DNA of 10,154 bases from Pseudomonadales bacterium (GTDB taxonomy: Bacteria > Pseudomonadota > Gammaproteobacteria > Pseudomonadales > UBA7239), in contig JAGRJA010000065.1 in the NCBI GenBank assembly GCA_020443005.1, positions 1 to 10,154 of the forward strand. Direction: 5' to 3'. Positions 6,594 to 10,154 of the stretch are shown piece by piece; the stretch's first letter is position 1, and every line of letters starts with the position of its first letter. Made by a program: the position numbers and the translations under genes. The notes under the pieces are model-generated. The model did no database searches. It was not told the origin of the DNA and saw nothing but the letters and a program-made list of their open reading frames with translations.

Positions 6594-6893
6594 TTATGTC
6601 CGCTTAATTGACTTGTTAGCTGTAATATCCTGCAAACTGCCAGACACATATTTATGGAGCACACTTGCCACTAGCGTTTGATAGGGAATGCCCTCTTCTA
6701 ATGCACGCCTCTGAATAGCATCTAGGTCACGACCAGAAATACGGATATTTATGCGCTTGTCTTTTTTGACAGTTTGTTCAGCTGCACTTTTAACAAGCGC
6801 TTTTCTTCTTGGGTTCAGTTTCGATTTGAACTCACCCTTTTCAAAGGCTGACAATAATTCTTTTTCAGCTTTATTTAGTTTCACTTTACTCAT
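6594..6893 (-). CDS. BrnA/CopG-like antitoxin
   Basis: The 99-aa product is the probable DNA-binding antitoxin of the BrnT-like toxin encoded upstream. The N-terminal half is basic and helical (KLNKAEKELLSAFEKGEF). The C-terminal half has the ribbon-helix-helix pattern RINIRISGRDLDAIQRRALEEG followed by PYQTLVASVLHKYV, matching BrnA/CopG-type antitoxins. I chose the ATG at 6893 because a GGAGG lies 5 bases upstream; a TTG at 6905 would remove that logic. The start overlaps the toxin stop as ATGAGTAA, 8 bp, so translation is coupled. Toxin first, antitoxin second is the usual brnTA order. Confidence 0.87.
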   Translation of the reverse strand: MSKVKLNKAEKELLSAFEKGEFKSKLNPRRKALVKSAAEQTVKKDKRINIRISGRDLDAIQRRALEEGIPYQTLVASVLHKYVSGSLQDITANKSIKRT

Positions 6894-7167
6894 CGCTGCC
6901 TCCAAGATATTGCTTGGTTGCCTTTCGGCTCGGGATTACGGTTTTAAGAAAAATAGTTTCACCATTTTCAACATACGGAACGAGATGGGCATACCCTTCA
7001 ATGTTTACCACGAATATACTTTGCTCAGGGTATTTTGCCTTGTTAGGGTGTTCAAGATCATCCAGGAGCCCATCACCCAGAATATAAAAAATAACATCTT
7101 CAAAGGAAACACCTCGCTCCTCTATAAGCTGTTGATTCTTTTCCGGGTTCCAGTCAAAGGTTTTCAT
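6886..7167 (-). CDS. BrnT-like (DUF497) ribonuclease toxin
   Basis: The 93-aa product resembles DUF497/BrnT toxins, small RelE-fold ribonucleases. Visible family features are FDWNPEKNQQLIEERGVSFEDV at the N-terminus (residues 4-25, the W-x-x-x-K-N start and the G-[VI]-x-F block), the central IFVVNIEGYAHLVPYVE, and the C-terminal IFLKTVIPSRKATKQYL. Starting at the ATG at 7167 gives the family N-terminus; a longer frame to 7236 adds unrelated residues. No Shine-Dalgarno sequence precedes this ATG. Instead a perfect 17-bp palindrome abuts it. The downstream antitoxin gene overlaps by 8 bp. The pair lies between rhs fragments. Confidence 0.87.
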   Translation of the reverse strand: MKTFDWNPEKNQQLIEERGVSFEDVIFYILGDGLLDDLEHPNKAKYPEQSIFVVNIEGYAHLVPYVENGETIFLKTVIPSRKATKQYLGGSDE

Positions 7168-7183
7168 GATAGCAATGCTATCA
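7167..7183. promoter_or_regulatory. Perfect palindrome at the brnT-like start, candidate operator
   Basis: TGATAGCAATGCTATCA is a perfect inverted repeat with 8-bp arms and one central base, ending on the first base of the toxin ATG. Autorepression by the antitoxin is known for BrnTA systems, and RHH proteins bind such short palindromes. Operator function is inference. Confidence 0.55.
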
Positions 7184-7255
7184 CAGCGTGTGCCTATTGT
7201 CATCAGACATGACGACTGCCCATTGATCAGCGGCATGTTGTAAAAATTATCGAAT

Positions 7256-7312
7256 TCAGAACGAATCAGTATCGAGTGAGAGTTTCACATAATATCTGCT
7301 CGGTTTTCGCAT
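7256..7312 (-). pseudogene. 5'-end remnant of a methyltransferase paralogue
   Basis: The ATG at 7312 opens an 18-codon frame, MRKPSRYYVKLSLDTDSF-stop, which matches the intact methyltransferase start MRKPIRNYVKLTLDT. Homology at the DNA level covers 7269-7366 and stops abruptly at 7269, inside the sixteenth codon. The rest of the gene is absent, and BrnTA lies beyond the breakpoint. The region upstream of the ATG is also related to copy A, so this is a genuine gene-start duplication and not chance similarity. Confidence 0.8.
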
Positions 7313-7366
7313 GGGTTTCAGTCTTGGTTGGTGGCAGTATCGCGTTGGGATAGTGTAGGTTTAATG
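7269..7366 (-). repeat. Methyltransferase 5'-end repeat, copy B
   Basis: This is the diverged partner of 3951-4050, in the same orientation and ~3.3 kb away. Both copies share CATTAAACCTACAC at the far end and CGAAAACCG just after the ATG. The TA/rhs patchwork 4080-7268 lies between the two copies. Confidence 0.8.
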
Positions 7367-7569
7367 AGGTGGATTGGCAAACATCGCACAGAAAAGTAAC
7401 AGCGCAATCATGTGCAGGGTTGTTTTGGTGATGTCGTCTTCAATAGAAAAGAGATTACCAGCTTGATCATAGAGCTAGTTTTTTGCACCTTTAAAAAGCA
7501 GCCTGCATTGGCATCGTACAGATAGGCTGTGGAGACACCTTCAACGGTTTCATACGGGGGTTGAGTGCT
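7361..7569 (-). pseudogene. Frameshifted rhs YD-repeat remnant
   Basis: Two adjacent frames on the - strand together look like Rhs repeats. One reads STQPPYETVEGVSTAYLYDANAG (7569 to about 7501) in frame 1. After a frameshift, another reads LFKGAKN, an amber stop, then LYDQAGNLFSIEDDITKT and a hydrophobic end stopping at 7361. YLYDANAG and LYDQAGN match the YDxxGN repeat consensus. The frame runs directly into the methyltransferase remnant's upstream region. It is a third rhs relic, from a different part of an rhs gene than the two core fragments, and is not functional as it stands. Confidence 0.6.
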
Positions 7570-7592
7570 TTATTTAAGCTTCGGCTCCTATC

Positions 7593-7629
7593 TTGACACA
7601 AGGTAATCCAATGGATTACTATCTGGGTA
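7593..7629 (+). promoter_or_regulatory. Promoter with embedded palindrome for the HigB/HigA-like module
   Basis: A perfect -35 TTGACA (7593-7598) is followed, after 18 bp, by TACTAT (7617-7622) as -10. The spacer and the start of the -10 hold GTAATCC-AAT-GGATTAC (7603-7619), a perfect inverted repeat with 7-bp arms. A transcription start about 7 bases after the -10 would fall on the ATG at 7629, giving a leaderless message. A repressor bound here would occlude RNA polymerase. Confidence 0.6.
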
Positions 7630-7967
7630 TGCATACAGTCGTCGAACTCCCTGAATTTATAAAACAATCAAAAACACTTTTATCCAAAGATGAGTCGACT
7701 AGTCTGATTGCGTATTTGTCTGTGCACCCTAAATCAGGTGTGCTTATCCAAGGTACAGGTGGTATTCGTAAGCTTCGGTGGGCATCTGGCAACAAAGGTA
7801 AAAGCGGTAGCACTCGTGTTATTTATTTTTATCACAACAGCGAGATGCCAATATTTCTCATCACGGCTTTTGGCAAAAACCAAAAAGCGAATCTCAGTCA
7901 GTCAGAAAAAAACATGCTTGCCAAGCTAACGCAATTATTAATACAGAAATATGGTGCATCACTATGA
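7629..7967 (+). CDS. HigB/RelE-like toxin
   Basis: The 112-aa product belongs to a RelE-superfamily group of the HigB type. It begins MHTVVELPEFIKQ, has the central block GGIRKLRWASGNKGKSGSTRVIYFYH, and ends with IFLITAFGKNQKANLSQSEKNML. The K-x-R-W...GKSGSTRVIYFY core is distinctive. I chose the ATG at 7629 because it fits the usual family N-terminus and sits where the predicted promoter would start transcription. An ATG at 7611, with a weak AAGG upstream, would add MDYYLG and is an alternative if a further upstream promoter exists. The antitoxin gene follows with a 4-bp ATGA overlap. This is the only module on the + strand in the right half. Confidence 0.9.
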   Translation: MHTVVELPEFIKQSKTLLSKDESTSLIAYLSVHPKSGVLIQGTGGIRKLRWASGNKGKSGSTRVIYFYHNSEMPIFLITAFGKNQKANLSQSEKNMLAKLTQLLIQKYGASL

Positions 7968-8251
7968 ATGAGCTGTTTAACAGTATCGAAAAAGGGTTGA
8001 AAGAGGCGATTGAATTTTCAAAAGGGAACTGCCGGAAAGCTGTAGTACATGAGTTCTCGAGTGTCGATGTAAAAAATATTAGACAAAAAATAGGTATGAC
8101 GCAGGATGAGTTTGCATCGGCTTTCGGCATCAGTGTAAGCACATTACGCCATTGGGAGCGAGGTGACCGAAAACCACAGGGGCCCGCATTAGTGTTACTC
8201 AATGTTGTTGCTAAAGAACCCAAAACAGTTTTGCAGGCGCTGTCTCATTGA
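7964..8251 (+). CDS. XRE-family (HigA-like) antitoxin
   Basis: The 95-aa product has a Cro/C1 helix-turn-helix at residues 35-75: VDVKNIRQKIGMTQDEFASAF followed by GISVSTLRHWERGDRKPQGPAL. This is the pattern of HigA/NadS-type antitoxins that pair with HigB-like toxins. It should bind the palindrome in the promoter at 7603-7619 and repress the pair, while its N-terminal or C-terminal tail neutralises the toxin; the binding site is inference. The start ATG overlaps the toxin stop by four bases. Toxin-antitoxin order and the family of both products agree. Confidence 0.92.
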   Translation: MNELFNSIEKGLKEAIEFSKGNCRKAVVHEFSSVDVKNIRQKIGMTQDEFASAFGISVSTLRHWERGDRKPQGPALVLLNVVAKEPKTVLQALSH

Positions 8252-8266
8252 TCGAACACAAGTCAT

Positions 8267-8392
8267 GTGAAACCAAGGAATATCACCCTTTACAAAAAAC
8301 CTCTAGGGCATATCATCAAATTAGATTACAACACAGGAACAAAAAGAGATGTTGCAACCTTGACTCCACAACCTATAACTATTGAAGTGTAG
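8267..8392 (+). other. Possible small ORF after the HigA-like gene
   Basis: Starting at a GTG, 41 codons read in the same frame as the upstream antitoxin, after its stop. The peptide includes NITLYKKPLGHIIKLDYNTG and ends PQPITIEV. The composition looks protein-like, but there is no convincing Shine-Dalgarno sequence and I recognise no family. It could be a fragment of a lost gene. The rest of 8252-8451 shows nothing else. Confidence 0.25.
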
Positions 8393-8451
8393 TAATTGCC
8401 AACACTCAAAAACATGATATTTTTTTCCTTAAAAGCAGTGTAAAAATTGCT

Positions 8452-8511
8452 GTTATGCAAGCCCAGACGGGCTACCTATTGATTTTGAATTATTACTCTG
8501 ACTCCGTTTTT
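8452..8511 (-). repeat. 60-bp cassette-boundary repeat, copy 3
   Basis: It matches copy 2 at 56 of 60 positions. All four differences lie in the non-coding part after the tail stop. On the - strand it encodes NGVRVIIQNQ-stop, here ending a Sel1-like fragment. No rhs core follows: similarity stops sharply at the GTTATGC edge (8452). Confidence 0.85.
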
Positions 8512-8643
8512 CGTTTTTTGGCACTGCACTTTTTTTAATGCTTCTTGAGCCAGCGTATATCCTAGCTCTGCAGAAGATTCAAGATATGCCTTGCCTTTCT
8601 CACAGAGTTCCAGCTCATTGATATTTACTTTCCAAGAATTCCT
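8476..8643 (-). pseudogene. 3' fragment of a Sel1-like repeat protein ending in the shared tail
   Basis: The frame runs from just after a TAG (8646-8644) to the TAG at 8478-8476 and overlaps the SUKH gene's end in another frame. From 8625 it reads NINELELCEKGKAYLESSAE, then LGYTLAQEALKKVQCQKTK, then NGVRVIIQNQ-stop. The YLESSAELGYTLAQEAL pattern resembles one Sel1/TPR-like helix-turn-helix unit. There is no in-frame ATG, so the 5' part appears lost. It may be the end of a former immunity gene replaced by the LHH/SUKH pair. Confidence 0.45.
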
Positions 8644-9010
8644 CTAGATTACGGAAGCTTGCGCCTTTCTTTCCATTCTGCCATTCGTATACTTCGCCAT
8701 CCGGCTGCTGCAATATTAACAGCCCTTCGACACCAGTATTTTCCAGAACTATAGACCCTTTCGGAAAGAATTTATTTTTTTGTGCTTCTTTCAGCGTGAC
8801 GCTAACAACATTTGCATAGCAATCAATATTAAGCCCAGTTAGCTCAGTTGAGCCGAAGGAAATTGCACCATACATTGATAAATACTTTTTGTAATCTTCT
8901 GAGAATCTCAGATTAAGCTGCCTTTCAGCCTCGGCAATGATTTCCTCGGAAGCACCTTTTGTCTTGTACAGTTTAAATTTTTCTTCAATTTTTTTGATAG
9001 TATTAAGCAT
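8615..9010 (-). CDS. SUKH (SMI1/KNR4) family immunity protein
   Basis: The 131-aa product is the probable cytoplasmic immunity protein for the adjacent nuclease toxin. It shows the SMI1/KNR4 pattern: an amphipathic N-terminal helix, GASEEIIAEAERQLNLRFSED followed by YKKYLSMYGAISFG, then ELTGL, and a C-terminal EVYEWQNG...SFRNLEEFL segment. SUKH proteins are common immunity proteins of nuclease polymorphic toxins. I chose the ATG at 9010: AAGGAG lies 7 bases upstream and the start overlaps the toxin stop as ATGCTTAA (8 bp). A longer frame from 9061 adds 17 unlike residues. It is the last intact gene of a three-gene - strand operon. Confidence 0.9.
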   Translation of the reverse strand: MLNTIKKIEEKFKLYKTKGASEEIIAEAERQLNLRFSEDYKKYLSMYGAISFGSTELTGLNIDCYANVVSVTLKEAQKNKFFPKGSIVLENTGVEGLLILQQPDGEVYEWQNGKKGASFRNLEEFLESKYQ

Positions 9011-9677
9011 TTTGAACTCCTTCGCCTGCTCTTTCTTTCCAATGATTGCTTCGTTCCCCATTGAATGCTACTCTATCTATTTCTGATTCCTTTTGGGTAT
9101 CGTGCAATACCGAATAATTTTCTTTTCCTCTATGCTCATCAGGAGTTAGCTCCGCAAGCGGACCATCGCTTTTTTGCCCAATATGATGTAACTCAATGGT
9201 ATCACCTTCTTTGTTGATCGGCGAAAGTCCTGCCTCTGCTCTTTCTTTGTTAGTGCGCCCCATTGAATCCTTTTGATCCCAGTCAATATCGCTTCTAACC
9301 AAACATTTTCTGCCGTTAATCTCCACTTCTTGAAGTCCCGCATCTCTATAAATTCTATACTCTTCCATAGAGCCAATGGCGTCAATTATCTCATCAGACC
9401 AACCGGTTTCATTCTTAATTTGTTGCTTTTCTTCTTCTGAGAGCCCTTCGTTCTCCTCACTGCTATCACCTTCTTCAGTTTCTAATGGTGTTTCCGTTTC
9501 AGTAAACGAGATAGCCTCATTTTGAGCCTTAAGTCGTTCAAGCGAAGCATTTTCAATTATCACCATAGAAGATCTGACCGGGGATGACTCCTTAAAGCTT
9601 TTGGCCGCTACTTCTTTAAAAGCGTCATTTATTGACTCAACACCTCTGGAAGAAATTACACTAAGTTGTTCTACCAT
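9003..9677 (-). CDS. LHH-type HNH/Endo VII nuclease toxin
   Basis: The 224-aa product ends in an LHH nuclease domain of the HNH/Endo VII superfamily, known as polymorphic toxin tips. Residues 79-135 hold the conserved lead-in (LSEEEKQQIKNETGWSDEIIDAI, then the EVEINGRKCLVRSDIDW region). The catalytic motif ELHHIGQ is at 162-168, followed by LTPDEHRGKENYSVLHD at 177-193 and HWKERA at 212-217. The N-terminal ~75 residues are unrelated to known delivery domains as far as I can see and include an acidic Glu-rich linker at 59-83. There is no signal peptide or Rhs, VgrG or PAAR part. I chose the second ATG (9677) because GAGGG lies 6 bases before it; an ATG at 9683 has no spacing. The SUKH gene follows with 8 bp overlap, and the upstream gene overlaps by 17 bp. 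Confidence 0.88.
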   Translation of the reverse strand: MVEQLSVISSRGVESINDAFKEVAAKSFKESSPVRSSMVIIENASLERLKAQNEAISFTETETPLETEEGDSSEENEGLSEEEKQQIKNETGWSDEIIDAIGSMEEYRIYRDAGLQEVEINGRKCLVRSDIDWDQKDSMGRTNKERAEAGLSPINKEGDTIELHHIGQKSDGPLAELTPDEHRGKENYSVLHDTQKESEIDRVAFNGERSNHWKERAGEGVQNA

Positions 9678-10134
9678 GAGCATCCCTCATATTGTTTAAG
9701 ATGTTACGCGCAATATTCTGTGTCAGATTATTATCCGCGCATAACAAAAATGAGGAAGCTGCGCCTTCAACTTCCTCCTGATTAAATTTAAGATCATTCT
9801 TATACAAATACTGAATAGTCAGATTGGCAATAATATCGTTTATGTAAGCAACCGGAGCAAAAGGCTTCCATAGTAGGTTTAAGCTGTCAACCAACCGGCA
9901 TCTACATTCTTTAGTAGGTTTACTTATCACACTACTGACTGTTACTTTCAAGTCATTCGGAATGGCATTTCTCCGAGCGTAAATGCCCTTATTTAATAAA
10001 ACCATAATCTGCAAGGTGAAGTAATCCTGCAAAAATAAATTATCAATCTTACATTGCGCATCACATACAGCTAACAATTTATTCAATTCGTTATGAGCTA
10101 CTCGAACGAGCTGGTTTAAGCCCTCAACTTGCAT
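9661..10134 (-). CDS. Unrecognised helical protein encoded upstream of the LHH toxin (possibly 5'-incomplete)
   Basis: I do not recognise this protein of at least 157 aa. It appears mainly alpha-helical, without a transmembrane segment or signal peptide. It contains five cysteines, including CDAQC near the N-terminus and CRC mid-protein, and a hydrophobic patch around FAPVAYINDIIANLTIQYLY. The ATG at 10134 has no visible Shine-Dalgarno sequence, and the frame stays open to the right window edge, so it may be the end of a longer protein. Its stop lies inside the toxin gene (17-bp overlap), which indicates a tight operon with the toxin and SUKH genes. A role as an N-terminal toxin part, adaptor or chaperone is plausible from position only. 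Confidence 0.65.
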   Translation of the reverse strand: MQVEGLNQLVRVAHNELNKLLAVCDAQCKIDNLFLQDYFTLQIMVLLNKGIYARRNAIPNDLKVTVSSVISKPTKECRCRLVDSLNLLWKPFAPVAYINDIIANLTIQYLYKNDLKFNQEEVEGAASSFLLCADNNLTQNIARNILNNMRDAHGRTT

Positions 10135-10154
10135 TGTTATGAGTGAATTGAAAA

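Noticed and set aside
8452..8511. Integron attC site suggested by GTTATGC edges and the neighbouring TA modules.
   Set aside because: GTTATGC only approximates GTTRRRY, and I find no paired R''/L''-L'/R' inverted repeats or foldable hairpin. The repeat is instead conserved as a coding tail, and the surrounding genes face both directions.
5052..8511. CRISPR array from three similar repeats.
   Set aside because: The copies are 1.4-2 kb apart with genes between them, not regular short spacers, and no cas gene is present.
4080..8511. Insertion sequence or transposon carrying the TA and rhs pieces.
   Set aside because: No transposase, integrase or resolvase frame and no terminal inverted repeats were seen anywhere in the window.
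9146..9385. A 79-codon - strand frame inside the LHH toxin gene.
   Set aside because: It is an alternative frame of the nuclease core region whose own frame carries the conserved LHH motif.

Overview
The window looks like a gammaproteobacterial chromosome segment. The left ~4 kb carries ordinary chromosomal genes. The right ~6 kb is a patchwork of polymorphic-toxin cassettes, decayed gene fragments and toxin-antitoxin (TA) modules. The gammaproteobacterial call rests on a GspE/PulE-type ATPase with a tetracysteine motif, on Rhs core sequence, and on the mix of TA families. I cannot name a genus. The left genes look GC-richer, and the far right end is visibly AT-rich, as expected for acquired DNA.

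Left part (1-4080): the 3' two-thirds of a secretion/pilus assembly ATPase (+ strand). A secreted metzincin-type zinc protease lies convergent to it (- strand). Upstream on the - strand are an FAD-linked D-2-hydroxyacid dehydrogenase (GlcD/DLD/D2HGDH class) and, 27 bp before it, a class I SAM methyltransferase. The last two probably share a transcript.

Middle part (4115-7570, nearly all - strand), from left to right: an RHH antitoxin/RelE toxin pair; a truncated rhs core fragment; a single-pass membrane protein that is probably an immunity protein; an orphan rhs C-terminal cassette with a 71-residue cysteine-rich tip; a BrnT/BrnA-like TA pair; an 18-codon copy of the methyltransferase 5' end; and a frameshifted rhs remnant. 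The two rhs fragments belong to a direct repeat of about 420-430 bp (4681-5111 and 6120-6538).

Right part (7593-10154): a HigB/HigA-like TA pair on the + strand, with a palindrome inside its promoter. A - strand operon follows in the opposite direction: an unrecognised 157-aa gene, an LHH-type HNH/Endo VII nuclease toxin and a SUKH (SMI1/KNR4) immunity protein, then the 3' remnant of a Sel1-like protein.

The unifying signal is a 60-bp sequence present three times (5052-5111, 6479-6538, 8452-8511). On the - strand each copy reads in frame as the same C-terminal tail, NG(A/V)RVIIQNQ-stop. The tail ends unrelated upstream frames: a membrane protein, a Sel1-like fragment and a short orphan frame. 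In copies 1 and 2 the stop is followed in the same frame by rhs core. I infer that this is the boundary at which toxin/immunity cassettes have been exchanged or stacked beside rhs. Three TA modules of different families lie between the cassettes and may stabilise the array. This model comes from reading the sequence alone and has not been tested by any database search.
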